Shown here: one piece after another, positions 16,936-25,392 of the stretch
How positions within the stretch are numbered: position 1 is the stretch's first letter
Layout of the letters: each line of letters starts with the position of its first letter
Assembly: GCF_900105725.1 (NCBI RefSeq)
Contig: NZ_FNLM01000034.1
Location: 3,782,001-3,846,000 of the forward strand
DNA length: 64,000 nucleotides
Source: Gordonia westfalica
GTDB lineage: Bacteria > Actinomycetota > Actinomycetes > Mycobacteriales > Mycobacteriaceae
Direction of reading: 5' to 3'
The notes under the pieces: generated by a model
Database searches by the model: none
What the model saw: the letters and a program-made list of their open reading frames with translations, nothing else
Told to the model about the DNA's origin: nothing
Program-made: the position numbers and the translations under genes

Positions 16936-17859
16936 CTAGCGCAGGGTGACCTGGCGGCCGCGGATGCCGTCACGTGAACTCCGCTCGGCGATCGTCAGCT
17001 CCGAGGAGTCGGCGAGCGCCTCGCCCAGCCACTGATCGAGCTGGTTGAGACCGGCCTGCCACTCCTCGTGGTGCATCTCGTTGTCGAGATCGAAGACCGG
17101 GACCAGCAGGCCGTGGGTACGGAACGACCCCGCGAAGCGCGAGCCCTCCCCCATCGTCAGACGGCCGGCCGCGTGCAGGCGGGCCATCGCCGCCATCAGG
17201 TCGTCCTCCGGCTCCGGACGAATCCACCGCAGGTGGGCCCGCTCCCCGGCATCGACCCACCACGGGGCACCCGAACCGCTCTCGACGACGAGCCGTGCGG
17301 TGGGCAGCACGGAATCGTTGGCGCGCTTGAACATCGGCGCGATCTCCGCGGGAATCTCGGTGCCCTCCGGGAACCACCACGCGAAGTCCTGGTGCACGGT
17401 GATGTCCAGGATCGCATCGGCTTTCAGCACCCCGTCGAGCGAGGGCGATTCCTCGGCGGTCTCGAGGTCGAACTCTTCACCGGCCTCGGCGTGAGCGGCC
17501 CACGCGATGGCCGCCGCGAGCTCCACCGCAGGCGCCGCCCGATCCGGTTCGGTCTGCAGACCGACGACACCCTCTGTGCCGTCACCGGATTCACGTGCGA
17601 GTGCGGGCCCGGCACCCGGCAGGATCGTCACGATCGAGACGTCGTTGCGCGAGTCGGCGGGTTCGATCAGCTCGAGACGTGCGGTGGCCGACGCGACAAA
17701 GGTCCGCAGCGCGACGAAGTCGCACTCGGAGGCCAGCCCTGCGAAGGGACGCGGCGGCGGCGCCATCGACGCCGCCTGCCGAGCCTTACGAGCGGCCACC
17801 CGCTCGGCGCGATTGCTTCCCGGGCGGGGTCCACTGCCCCGCTTGCTCTTCTTGCCCAT
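16936..17859 (-). CDS. DUF5926 family protein
   Basis: A 307-residue soluble protein. The basic N-terminus (MGKKSKRGSGPRPGSNRAER, then AARKARQ) resembles an RNA- or ribosome-binding tail. The body is acidic/hydrophobic with EEFDLETAEE, ILDITVHQDFAWWFPEGTEIP and, near the end, FAGSFRTHGLLVPVFDLD. Actinobacterial proteins of this layout are grouped as DUF5926; the function is unknown. It is the last gene of a leftward operon after the rhodanese, DUF4328 and glpQ1 genes. Confidence 0.8.
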   Translation of the reverse strand: MGKKSKRGSGPRPGSNRAERVAARKARQAASMAPPPRPFAGLASECDFVALRTFVASATARLELIEPADSRNDVSIVTILPGAGPALARESGDGTEGVVGLQTEPDRAAPAVELAAAIAWAAHAEAGEEFDLETAEESPSLDGVLKADAILDITVHQDFAWWFPEGTEIPAEIAPMFKRANDSVLPTARLVVESGSGAPWWVDAGERAHLRWIRPEPEDDLMAAMARLHAAGRLTMGEGSRFAGSFRTHGLLVPVFDLDNEMHHEEWQAGLNQLDQWLGEALADSSELTIAERSSRDGIRGRQVTLR

Positions 17860-17920
17860 CGGTCCACTCTCTCATGAGCGGGTGGCAGCACCGAGAAGAC
17901 AGGGGCACCGCGAAGACCGC

Positions 17921-18730
17921 TCAGTCGACGGTCACCAGCCAGTCGCGCACCCTGGCCGGATGGTTCGTCGCCAGCCAGCGCACGCCGAGGTCGGCGCAGA
18001 GCTGGACGTCCACCAGCTCGTCGACCGTCCAGCAGTACGTCACGCGCCCGGCCGCAGCCGCACGGTCGACGAGATCCGGGTACTGCCTCAGCGTGACCAC
18101 CGACGGGCCGATCCCCGTTGCCCCGACGGCCGTCGCCGCACTGCCGCCGAGCACGCGCGCGGTGTCGCCGAGCAGGATGGTCGGGAGCATCGGGGCATGA
18201 CGGCGGATACGCCAGACGCCGGCCGAGGAGAACGAGATGACCACCGCGCGACTGTGATCCGCCGACGGCGGCGTCGCCACCCCGAACTCGTGCAGGATCT
18301 CGAGGAGCTTCTGCTCGACCAGACTGCCGAACCGCACGGGATGCTTGGTCTCGATGAACAACCGGACCGGTCGACGCCAGTCCAGGGTGAGCGTGAGCAG
18401 CTCACGCAGCGTCAGGATCGACGCCGGGTCGCCCGCGGAATGCCAACTCCCGAAATCGAGTTCGCGGAGCTGGGCCAGGGTCATCTCGCTGACGATGCCG
18501 GACCCGTTCGACGTGCGGTCGACGGTGCGATCGTGCACACAGACGAGTTCGTGGTCGGCGGTGAGCCGGACATCGCATTCGAGTCCGTCGGCGCCCTGCG
18601 CGAGTGCGAGCTCGTACGCGGCCAGAGTGTGTTCCGGGCGGTCGCCCGAGGCGCCGCGGTGCGCGACCACCGCGGGCTTACCCGAACGCGACACCTTCTC
18701 GGCCGCACCCACGTTCACACCTGCGTTCAT
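17921..18730 (-). CDS. glpQ1: Glycerophosphodiester phosphodiesterase (GlpQ1-like)
   Basis: A 269-residue GDPD-family enzyme hydrolysing glycerophosphodiesters to glycerol-3-phosphate and an alcohol. The catalytic His lies in VVAHRGASGDRPEHTLAAY (metal Glu included). QGADGLECDVRLTADHELVCVHD supplies further metal ligands and the second His. IETKHPVRFG and WTVDELVDVQLCADLGV complete the TIM barrel. ATG 18730 overlaps the stop of the preceding DUF4328 gene (ATGA), so translation is coupled. No signal peptide is present, so it is cytosolic. The M. tuberculosis equivalent is Rv3842c, also next to bfrB. Confidence 0.93.
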   Translation of the reverse strand: MNAGVNVGAAEKVSRSGKPAVVAHRGASGDRPEHTLAAYELALAQGADGLECDVRLTADHELVCVHDRTVDRTSNGSGIVSEMTLAQLRELDFGSWHSAGDPASILTLRELLTLTLDWRRPVRLFIETKHPVRFGSLVEQKLLEILHEFGVATPPSADHSRAVVISFSSAGVWRIRRHAPMLPTILLGDTARVLGGSAATAVGATGIGPSVVTLRQYPDLVDRAAAAGRVTYCWTVDELVDVQLCADLGVRWLATNHPARVRDWLVTVD

Positions 18731-19740
18731 CCGACCGCCACCCACCTTCTCTTCGGGACCGGAACCGCCGCGGCGGCGTCGAACAGCTCCGGCACGCGAC
18801 GTGCCGTCCAGAACGCGAAGGCCGCCGACACGGCCGCACTGATGATCACCATGGCGAGTGCGTTGGCTCCGGTCTGCACCGAGTCCGAGCCCCACGCGAC
18901 GACACGCGCGACCAGCGCCAGTAGCGCGGTGACGTTGACGATCAACCACGCCACCCACAGCCGGCGCACCCGGCGTCCGACGCGCTCGGCGTCGAGGGAC
19001 GGGTCGTCGGCCACCCGCAGGGCCACGACCTCGCCCAGCACGAGCGGTGCGCCGACCAGATTGACCAGCGGCACTCCCACCAGCACGCCGACCCACACCG
19101 GCCGCCTCGGGTCGAGCAACCCGGCGTCCTCATAGGCACCGGCCCGCAGGTCCATCACCCAGCGCATGAATGCGAGGGTCGCCCAGACGAACGAGAGGAA
19201 TGCGGCGACACCGACGAAGACGATCAGCCAGTCGGAGATCATGATCAGCGGCTCCGGAAGCGGCTGGGTGCGGTTGACGACGAGCAGGAGGTAGCGCAGC
19301 AGGTGGATCACCGCGGAGGCCGCGAGCGCGGTCCCGGCCACGATGAGCGCGAACACCAGGCGAGCCCGCGCGTTGTCGATCCGGTCGTGGGCGGCGTCGG
19401 GCTTCACCGGCTCGTCGTGCAACCCCCAGGTGGGGATGTAGACGTAGCGCGGGATGAGTCCGCGGCCACGCGGACCCGACGGCCCGCGGCGGACGGGGAC
19501 GGCCTCGGGGGGACGCCGAGCGACCCATCGGACGTTCCGGCTCCGGTAGAGACGACCGGTCGGCGAGGGGGTTGCCGGTCGTGCGGGCGCCGCGTGGCGG
19601 GCCGGCGCTCCCACCGGTTGCGCGGCCATCGCGCGCGAAGCGTCGTCGACGACACTCAGCGGACCGCCACAGCGAGGGCAGTGCTCGCGACCGGGACGAT
19701 GCGGCGCCTGGATGCGGCACCGCGGACAGAGGTCGATCAT
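18727..19740 (-). CDS. DUF4328 membrane protein with N-terminal zinc ribbon (Rv3843c homolog)
   Basis: A 337-residue protein. Two CPRC knuckles (LCPRCRIQAPHRPGREHCPRCGG, broken here only for description; residues 4-25) form a zinc ribbon. A Pro/Arg-rich linker of about 80 residues follows, then six or so membrane helices in the DUF4328 pattern: ALIVAGTALAASAVIHLLRYLLL, FVGVAAFLSFVWATLAFMRWV and VGVLVGVPLVNLVGAPLVLGEV. ATG 19740 overlaps the rhodanese stop by 4 nt, and the gene is coupled downstream to glpQ1. The function is unknown. Confidence 0.82.
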   Translation of the reverse strand: MIDLCPRCRIQAPHRPGREHCPRCGGPLSVVDDASRAMAAQPVGAPARHAAPARPATPSPTGRLYRSRNVRWVARRPPEAVPVRRGPSGPRGRGLIPRYVYIPTWGLHDEPVKPDAAHDRIDNARARLVFALIVAGTALAASAVIHLLRYLLLVVNRTQPLPEPLIMISDWLIVFVGVAAFLSFVWATLAFMRWVMDLRAGAYEDAGLLDPRRPVWVGVLVGVPLVNLVGAPLVLGEVVALRVADDPSLDAERVGRRVRRLWVAWLIVNVTALLALVARVVAWGSDSVQTGANALAMVIISAAVSAAFAFWTARRVPELFDAAAAVPVPKRRWVAVG

Positions 19741-20099
19741 CGGAGGGCGTCGCTCCCGCCGCTGCCCTGGACGTCCGCGGCACCGTATTCGACCGGCTTG
19801 CCGTTCTCCTGCCAGGCGAGCATGCCGCCGCGCACACAGATTCCGTCGTATCCCACCTGGGCGAGGTACTGCAGCACCCGCATCGATCGGCCACTCGAAT
19901 GACACACCACGTAGAGGTCGGCGTCCGGATCGATCTCGCCGAGCCGCCCGGGGATCTCGCCCATCGGGATGTGGACGGCCCCGCGGATGTGCCCGTTGGC
20001 CCATTCATCGTCCTCACGGACGTCGAGCATCACCGCGTCGGCCGTCGCGGTGAAGTCATTCGGCAAATCGGTCACCGGCACCTGCGTGATGTCGCCCAT
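19737..20099 (-). CDS. Single-domain rhodanese-like protein
   Basis: A 120-residue rhodanese domain. DAVMLDVREDDEWANGHIRGAVHIPMGE holds the conserved DVRE and GHI.GA motifs. The active-site loop is CHSSGRSM, with Cys at about 72 and the phosphate/sulphur-cradling Arg. Such proteins carry persulphide sulphur or act as thiosulphate sulphurtransferases. ATG 20099 is chosen for its GGAAA ribosome site; an in-frame ATG at 20114 is the alternative. It is first in a four-gene leftward operon and sits behind a region with DnaA boxes and a palindrome at the -10. Confidence 0.85.
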   Translation of the reverse strand: MGDITQVPVTDLPNDFTATADAVMLDVREDDEWANGHIRGAVHIPMGEIPGRLGEIDPDADLYVVCHSSGRSMRVLQYLAQVGYDGICVRGGMLAWQENGKPVEYGAADVQGSGGSDALR

Positions 20100-20504
20100 G
20101 GTCACGATTTCCATGGTGGCACAGTCACGGCGCAGCGCGTGCCACGTCATCTCCCCGGACATTCTCAGCAGTGTGGTGAACTCCACATTCAGCATGTGGC
20201 AGATCCCCCAAAGCGGCCTATGTTGATCATCATAGTTTTATCCACATGCTGCGATTGGGCATCTGTCCACAATCCACACCTCACCGTCAACCTGGGGATG
20301 AGGCTGTGGAAACTGTGGAAAAACCCTGGCCAACGGGCCTACGGATGTGACTGGCATCACTAGTTTGGGCGAGTGTGCGCGCAGGAAATTCACGAAACTG
20401 CAGGGGTCGACCGGTGGTGCATTTTCTTTGCAGTGCACACACCTGTGGATAACGTGGGGACAAACCCTTGGGGAAACCCCCACAACTGGGTCTGGTATTA
20501 CCCC
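20100..20504. promoter_or_regulatory. 405-bp gene-free region with a DnaA-box cluster and a palindromic promoter
   Basis: Two perfect TTATCCACA boxes are present: 20238-20246 on + and 20444-20452 on -. Near matches lie at 20263-20271 (CTGTCCACA), 20270-20278 (CAATCCACA), and on the minus strand at 20305-20313 and 20314-20322 (both ending TCCACA). A leftward -10 TATGAT (20234-20229) lies inside a near-perfect 18-bp palindrome, CTATGTTGATCATCATAG (20218-20235), eight bases from the first DnaA box. The region is AT-richer than its surroundings. It carries the rhodanese-operon promoter and may bind DnaA. Confidence 0.65.
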
Positions 20505-21368
20505 TCAGTCACGGTGTGAAAACCCGGTCCGCACCGCGGGCGCGCGGTCGAACGCGGCGAGGATGCCCGTGGTGACGCTCTCGGCCAGACCGGACACCGA
20601 CATCTGATTGCCGACCAGCCGTGCCAGCAGGGGTTTGGGTGCCTCGATGACGGTGATCTCGGCATCGGGGTACCGCTCGGCCACCACCGAACGCATGACA
20701 CCGATGCCGTCGACCAGACCGAGTTCGGCGGCGCGGCGCCCGACCCACACGTCACCGTTGAACAGTTCGTCGTCGGACGCCGTCAGCTTCTTTCCACGGC
20801 GCTGCCGCACCCACGCGATGAAGGACTCGTGCAGTTGCGCCTGGAGGCCCTTGAGCCATTCGACGTCTTCGGGCACCTCCGGCGAGAAGGTGTCGAGCCG
20901 GGCCTTGTTCTCACCCGTCGCGTACAGACGACGCTGCACGCCGAACCGGTCGAGAACGGCCGAGAACCCGAAGCCCGAGGACACCACACCGATGGAACCG
21001 ACGATCGAGGTGTGCGCGGCGTAGATCTCGTCCGCCGCACACGCCAGCCAATAACCGCCGGACGCCGCGACGTCCTCACAGAACGCCAGAACGGGCACGC
21101 CCTTCTCCGCGGACAGCTGCCGGATGCGCTCGGCGATGTACTCCGACTGGGCGGGCGAACCGCCGGGAGAATTGATCACGACCACCACGGCCTTGAGCCG
21201 ATCGGTGGCGAACGCCCGCTTGAGCACCGGCTCGACCGTGTCGGTCGTCAGACCGTGCTTGCCCATGCCGGCCGCGCCGATCGGGCCGTCGAGTCGGACC
21301 ACCGCAACGTGCTCGGCACGCGATTTCGCGAACTTCTTGCCCACCGCCGCCAGCGGTCCTGCAGTCAT
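20505..21368 (-). CDS. sppA: S49-family signal peptide peptidase (SppA-like)
   Basis: A 287-residue single-domain S49 protease. VVVINSPGGSPAQSEYIA forms the oxyanion strand and VAASGGYWLACAADEIYA holds the nucleophilic Ser. The general-base Lys lies in YATGENKARLD. There is no obvious N-terminal membrane helix, so membrane attachment may be peripheral. Family members degrade cleaved signal peptides in the membrane. ATG 21368 lies exactly 7 nt after a TAGACT -10, indicating a leaderless message. It is divergent from the VOC gene at 21479, which uses the same arrangement. Confidence 0.9.
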   Translation of the reverse strand: MTAGPLAAVGKKFAKSRAEHVAVVRLDGPIGAAGMGKHGLTTDTVEPVLKRAFATDRLKAVVVVINSPGGSPAQSEYIAERIRQLSAEKGVPVLAFCEDVAASGGYWLACAADEIYAAHTSIVGSIGVVSSGFGFSAVLDRFGVQRRLYATGENKARLDTFSPEVPEDVEWLKGLQAQLHESFIAWVRQRRGKKLTASDDELFNGDVWVGRRAAELGLVDGIGVMRSVVAERYPDAEITVIEAPKPLLARLVGNQMSVSGLAESVTTGILAAFDRAPAVRTGFSHRD

Positions 21369-21478
21369 CTGCCCGAGTCTAGTGGCGCATCCACAGTCAC
21401 TGTTCCCGGCACGGCGCCCACGGGGCGCCCACGCATTCTGCAGCGCGCCCGGTGCACCCGCACCGTAGACTCCCTCGC

Positions 21479-22249
21479 GTGCAGGTCAGGTGGCTCAGCG
21501 CATTCCTCGATTTCCCCGCCGAGGAGTTCGGCAGCGAGGTGACCTTCTGGCGTGCGATCTCGGGCAGCACCGTGTCGCCGCCACGGGGCGAACATCGCGA
21601 GTTCGCGTCGCTCGAACCGTTCTTCGGTGACCCCCATCTGCGTGTGCAGCGGGTCGACGAGGGTCCGGGCGGGGTCCACCTCGACATCCACGCCGACGAC
21701 CCCCCTGCCGCGGCCGAGGAAGCCGTCGGGCTCGGGGCGACCCTGATCCACGACGCCGGCACCCACCTCGTCCTCTCCTCCCCGGCAGGATTCGTCTTCT
21801 GTCTGGTTCCGTGGGAAGGGGAGGCGAAACGGTCGCGACCGATCCGGTGGCCCGGTGACGCCATCAGCATCATCGACCAGTTGTGCATCGACATCCCGGC
21901 ATCCGCCTTCGACGCGGAGGTCGAGTTCTGGACGAACCTGACCGGCTGGCCGCCCAAATCCCCGGGCAGCAGGCCCGAGCTGGTGGCACTACGCCGCGAC
22001 CCGTCGATCACCGTCGGAATCCTGCTGCAGCACAGGCAGTCCGGGCCCGACGACGATTCCGCTCGGGATGGCTCGGCACCGGCGACCGGGCACCTCGACC
22101 TCGCGACCAACTCCGTCCCCGACGAGGTGGCGCGTCACGAGGGGTGGGGCGCCCGCGCGATCGACCACTATCCGCACTGGACGACGATGGTCGACCCGAT
22201 GGGGCGCCCGTACTGCATCACCTCACGCAATCCGCGGACCGGGGACTGA
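21479..22249 (+). CDS. VOC-family protein with two glyoxalase-like domains
   Basis: A 256-residue protein built of two similar halves: VRWLSAFLDFPAEEFGSEVTFW at the start and IIDQLCIDIPASAFDAEVEFWT at about 140. Each ends in a motif such as DPMGRPYCI or SPAGFVFCLV. This is the Glyoxalase_6-like pattern of actinobacteria; the metal and substrate are unknown. GTG 21479 is chosen because TAGACT (21466-21471) ends exactly 7 nt upstream. The frame continues upstream without support. Confidence 0.85.
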   Translation: MQVRWLSAFLDFPAEEFGSEVTFWRAISGSTVSPPRGEHREFASLEPFFGDPHLRVQRVDEGPGGVHLDIHADDPPAAAEEAVGLGATLIHDAGTHLVLSSPAGFVFCLVPWEGEAKRSRPIRWPGDAISIIDQLCIDIPASAFDAEVEFWTNLTGWPPKSPGSRPELVALRRDPSITVGILLQHRQSGPDDDSARDGSAPATGHLDLATNSVPDEVARHEGWGARAIDHYPHWTTMVDPMGRPYCITSRNPRTGD

Positions 22250-22257
22250 GCCCGCCC

Positions 22258-22350
22258 TCGCTCCTTGAGTAGCCCCGGAGCTTGCGGAGGGGCGTATCCG
22301 ACCCCGCTCCTTGAGTAGCCCCGGAGCTTGCGGAGGGGCGTATCGAAAGG
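22258..22350. repeat. Tandem pair of REP-like palindromic units
   Basis: Two nearly identical units of about 40 bp start at 22259 and 22305 (period 46). Each begins CGCTCCTTGAGTAGCCCCGG and ends GAGGGGCGTATC, and each folds on itself (CCTTGAG-TA-GCCCC against GGGGCGTATCGAAAGG). They lie between the convergent VOC and winged-helix genes, a typical place for dispersed REP-like elements. They probably also act as a bidirectional terminator. I recall similar motifs scattered through Gordonia-type genomes, which I cannot verify here. Confidence 0.8.
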
Positions 22351-22352
22351 AC

Positions 22353-23435
22353 TCAGGGAGAGTCGGGGTCGAAGGCGAGGAACTCGCGCAACCGGTCGAC
22401 CTCGGCGTCGACCTCCCGTTGCTCGGCTCGGGTGATCTCGCGCAACATCTCGATCCGTACGTCGTCACCGTCGAGATGCCATGTGCCGGCGAGGAATCCG
22501 TCGGCGAAGACGAAGCCCGGCGAGCGGCCGTTGGGTGTCACGGTCCGGCGGAACAACTCCGGATCGGCAACGCGGACACGGTCGGCCGAGACCCCGATGA
22601 CGTGGTCGAACGGGGCGACGAGACGAGCCGGGGCGGGCGCGTCGGGGTCGGCGAGGCCGAGTCCGTCCAGGTCGTAGAGGGTCTCACCGTGCGGGCCGGT
22701 GAGCCGGACGAGTTCCCAATCCGCCTCGAGCTTCTCGATCAGCGGCCCGAGCCTGGTGATCCCGGCCCACGTCTGAATGGCCTTCACGGTCGCCGGCCCG
22801 AAGCCGCGCAAGTAGAGCCGGATCAGGTCGGCGCGCGCGTCGTCGCCGGAGACCGCCGGTTCGCCCGGACCGACCCATTCGTCGAACAACCGGTAGGTCG
22901 GCGTCCCGCGTCCCCGCCAGAGTCCACGTGGCGGCACCTGCACCAGAGGCAGTCCACACCGGGCGATCCCGGTGAGCGTCGCCGGGTTCTCCCCCGGATG
23001 CCGGACGGCCAGTTGCCTTCCCAGGTCGGCGCCACCGAGTTCACGACCGGTGAGGAGCTCGGCGGCGTCGGCGAGTACCTGCGAGGGATTCGCACCCACC
23101 AGCCGCGGAGCGTGCGCCTCGGTGAGTTCGCGCCGGAGAATCGGCTCGGCCAGTGGCCGGATCCACCTGGCGTCCTCGGCGTCGACGAGGAACACCGTGG
23201 ACCGCAGCAAGGCGATGCGCACGACCTCCCGCTCGGTGAGCAGCCCGTCGAGTTCGGACGGCTCGAATCCCTCGACGCGGGACCACAATCCGAAGAAGGC
23301 CGCCCGTGGGTCCTGGGACTGCATCCCGACGCACCGGTCCAGCACCTCTATCGCGTCCTCGTCGACCCGATCGAGCAGGTGCTGGCGTGCGAGCAGGGTG
23401 CGGTTCCACTGCCGCAGGGTGATCGGCCGGGTCAC
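22353..23435 (-). CDS. Winged-helix DNA-binding domain protein (HTH_42 / YcaQ-AlkX type)
   Basis: A 360-residue protein of the HTH_42 family. ARQHLLDRVDEDAIEVLDRCVGMQSQDPRAAFFGLWSRV is the N-terminal hallmark (two segments at about 15-55). RSTVFLVDAEDARWIRPL and, later, LRGFGPATVKAIQTWAGI match the winged-helix glycosylase-like family whose E. coli member YcaQ unhooks DNA crosslinks. Whether this member is a glycosylase is unknown. GTG 23435 lies 1 nt after the msrA stop, so translation is coupled; the frame further upstream belongs to msrA antisense noise. Confidence 0.82.
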   Translation of the reverse strand: MTRPITLRQWNRTLLARQHLLDRVDEDAIEVLDRCVGMQSQDPRAAFFGLWSRVEGFEPSELDGLLTEREVVRIALLRSTVFLVDAEDARWIRPLAEPILRRELTEAHAPRLVGANPSQVLADAAELLTGRELGGADLGRQLAVRHPGENPATLTGIARCGLPLVQVPPRGLWRGRGTPTYRLFDEWVGPGEPAVSGDDARADLIRLYLRGFGPATVKAIQTWAGITRLGPLIEKLEADWELVRLTGPHGETLYDLDGLGLADPDAPAPARLVAPFDHVIGVSADRVRVADPELFRRTVTPNGRSPGFVFADGFLAGTWHLDGDDVRIEMLREITRAEQREVDAEVDRLREFLAFDPDSP

Positions 23436-23436
23436 C

Positions 23437-24150
23437 TCAAGCGGGGTAGCTGATGCCGGTCGCCGCGTGGCAGCGATACCCGTGGGGGTTCTTGGCCAGA
23501 TACTGCTGGTGGTGGCCCTCCGCGTAGTAGAACCGTCCGTCGCCCGCCGCCTCGAGGGGTTTGATCTCGGTCGAGATCGAACCCTCGCCGGCCGCGTCGA
23601 GCGCGGTCTGGAACTTCCCCGCGGACTCCACGACGGCCGCGTGGTCGGCGTCGGAGAACGTGTACACCGCAGACCGGTACTGGGTACCGATGTCGTTGCC
23701 CTGGCGCATTTCCTGGGTGGGATCGTGGGACTCCCAGAAGATCTTGAGGATCCCCTCGAGGTCGATGACCGCCGGATCGAAGACGACGAGCGCCGACTCG
23801 GTGTGGCCGGTCCGCGCGGTGCAGGTCTCCTCGTACGTCGGATTCGGCGTGTGGCCGCCGGCGTAACCCACGGCGGTGGTGTACACACCCGGGACCTGCC
23901 AGAAGATCTCCTCGATCCCCCAGAAGCAGCCACCCGCCAGGATCACCGCGGACAGGCCGTCGCCGAAGGTGCCGACACCACCGTTGGCGTAGGCGCCGTC
24001 GGCCTCCGGACGTCCGCGCATGGGCGTTTTCAGGACCAGATGATCTCCCGGGACCGTGATCTCGGTGTCGCGCCCGGGCAGTGCGGACTCGGCCGCGATG
24101 AGTTCCTGCTTGTGCGAACTGGCAGCGAAGAGCTGGTCGAGCCAAGACAT
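23437..24150 (-). CDS. msrA: Peptide-methionine (S)-S-oxide reductase
   Basis: A 237-residue MsrA that repairs oxidised methionine with thioredoxin electrons. The catalytic Cys is in [18 protein letters not shown] (GCFWG motif). [53 protein letters not shown] and [11 protein letters not shown] are standard conserved blocks, read here as separate motifs. A recycling Cys occurs near the C-terminus (YRCHAATG). The N-terminal 60 residues extend beyond the core, as in other actinobacterial MsrAs. ATG 24150 lies 6 nt after TAGACT, so it is probably leaderless. It is co-transcribed with the winged-helix gene and lies near sodA, both oxidative-stress functions. Confidence 0.95.
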   Translation of the reverse strand: MSWLDQLFAASSHKQELIAAESALPGRDTEITVPGDHLVLKTPMRGRPEADGAYANGGVGTFGDGLSAVILAGGCFWGIEEIFWQVPGVYTTAVGYAGGHTPNPTYEETCTARTGHTESALVVFDPAVIDLEGILKIFWESHDPTQEMRQGNDIGTQYRSAVYTFSDADHAAVVESAGKFQTALDAAGEGSISTEIKPLEAAGDGRFYYAEGHHQQYLAKNPHGYRCHAATGISYPA

Positions 24151-24195
24151 GGGCCAAGTCTACGCGTGCCGGGAGACCGTCCCGGGTTCTCCGAG

Positions 24196-24225
24196 TTGAG
24201 TCAGCCGTCCCAGTCTGTTTATGAT
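24196..24225 (+). promoter_or_regulatory. Promoter upstream of the small membrane ORF
   Basis: TTGAGT (24196-24201), an 18-nt spacer and TATGAT (24220-24225) form a good housekeeping promoter. Transcription would begin near 24232, leaving a leader of about 95 nt with GC-rich inverted repeats (for example GCCGGT...ACCGGC around 24263-24285) before ATG 24326. Confidence 0.55.
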
Positions 24226-24325
24226 GGCGGTCACATCCCGGGTCTGTGATACCCGTCACGTCCGGCCGGTGGTCCGTGAGACCGGCGGCGCGGGATGGCC
24301 GGCCGACCGCTGATGAGAGGCGACA

Positions 24326-24478
24326 ATGGCGACGCACGCGACCGGAGACCTCCGAAGTGGGCTTCGGACCTCTCGCAGCGCCCCGCGCGCCAATTACGAC
24401 GTGGCGAGACGCTGCCGCACCATCGCGTTGAGCATCGTCGCCCTCCTCGCCGTCATCGTTGCGCTCACGTTGATCTGA
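24326..24478 (+). CDS. Small 50-residue single-pass membrane protein (putative)
   Basis: ATG 24326 follows a GAGAGGCGACA ribosome site and ends TGA at 24476-24478. The product has a basic, soluble N-terminal half (residues 1-31, with RSGLRTSRSAPR and VARRCR) and one C-terminal hydrophobic helix (about 32-50, IALSIVALLAVIVALTLI). It sits behind a recognisable promoter and 200 nt upstream of sodA. Its size and C-tail anchor suit a regulatory or stress small protein. I do not recognise a family, and the call rests on the ribosome site, promoter and TM pattern only. Confidence 0.5.
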   Translation: MATHATGDLRSGLRTSRSAPRANYDVARRCRTIALSIVALLAVIVALTLI

Positions 24479-24678
24479 GCAGATCCGGACATCTCGCCCG
24501 GACACAGTGGGCGCCATTGCGCGGCGGTGATCTTCAACCGCACTTGATATTTGTTGCGGCGTCTTTGTTGCAATCACCCATGGTGTGCGGAAGGCTGGAA
24601 GCATCCGCGTGGCGCCGACCCGGTTGGCGGACCCACGCGTGAACAGGGAATACGAAAAGCACCTCAGAGAGGAACATC

Positions 24679-25308
24679 GTGGCTGAATACACCTTGCCGG
24701 ATCTGGATTACGACTACGCGGCACTGGAGCCGCACATCTCCGGCAGGATCATGGAGCTCCACCACAGCAAGCACCACGCGACCTACGTCAAGGGCGCCAA
24801 CGACACCCTGGAGAAGCTGGCCGCGGCCCGCGAGGACGACAGCATCGCCGGCAAGGTCTACGGACTCTCCGCCACCCTGTCCTTCCACCTGGGCGGCCAC
24901 ACCAACCACTCGATCTTCTGGAAGAACCTGTCCCCCAACGGCGGTGGCGAGCCCGAGGGTGACCTCGCCGCTGCGATCACCGAGCAGTTCGGTGGCTTCG
25001 ACAAGTTCAAGGCCCACTTCACCGCCGCCGCCACCACCCTCCAGGGTTCGGGCTGGGCGATCCTGGGCTACGACACCATCGGCGGCAAGCTGGTCATCCT
25101 GCAGCTGACCGACCAGAGCGGCAACATCCCCGCCGCGATCATCCCGGTCGTCATGCTCGACATGTGGGAGCACGCCTTCTACCTCGACTACCAGAACGTC
25201 AAGCCGGACTACGTCAAGGCTTGGTGGAACGTGGTCAACTGGGCCGACGCCGGTGAGCGTTTCGGTCGCGCGAAGACCCAGGGCAGCGGCCTCATCGTGC
25301 CTGCCTGA
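24679..25308 (+). CDS. sodA: Superoxide dismutase, Fe/Mn type
   Basis: A 209-residue Fe/Mn superoxide dismutase converting superoxide to peroxide and oxygen. Metal ligands are His28 ([12 protein letters not shown]), His77 ([10 protein letters not shown]) and the Asp/His of [12 protein letters not shown]. The Gly-rich [10 protein letters not shown] and the C-terminal [14 protein letters not shown] are also standard. It has no signal peptide, like mycobacterial SodA, which is nonetheless found outside the cell. Start GTG 24679 follows GAGAGGAAC. In M. tuberculosis sodA (Rv3846) lies in the same neighbourhood. Confidence 0.97.
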   Translation: MAEYTLPDLDYDYAALEPHISGRIMELHHSKHHATYVKGANDTLEKLAAAREDDSIAGKVYGLSATLSFHLGGHTNHSIFWKNLSPNGGGEPEGDLAAAITEQFGGFDKFKAHFTAAATTLQGSGWAILGYDTIGGKLVILQLTDQSGNIPAAIIPVVMLDMWEHAFYLDYQNVKPDYVKAWWNVVNWADAGERFGRAKTQGSGLIVPA

Positions 25309-25328
25309 TCCTCCCTTCGCCAGACACC

Positions 25329-25364
25329 AACGGCGCCGGTCACCTTCGGGTGGCCGGCGCCGTT
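25329..25364 (+). terminator. Strong hairpin terminator after sodA
   Basis: A 16-bp stem (25329-25344 with 25349-25364, one mismatch) around a TTCG tetraloop is followed by GCTTTGCTC. It lies 20 nt past the sodA stop and before the convergent EcfT gene, so it may serve both. Confidence 0.9.
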
Positions 25365-25392
25365 GCTTTGCTCGGGGAGCGAGGGGTGCGGT

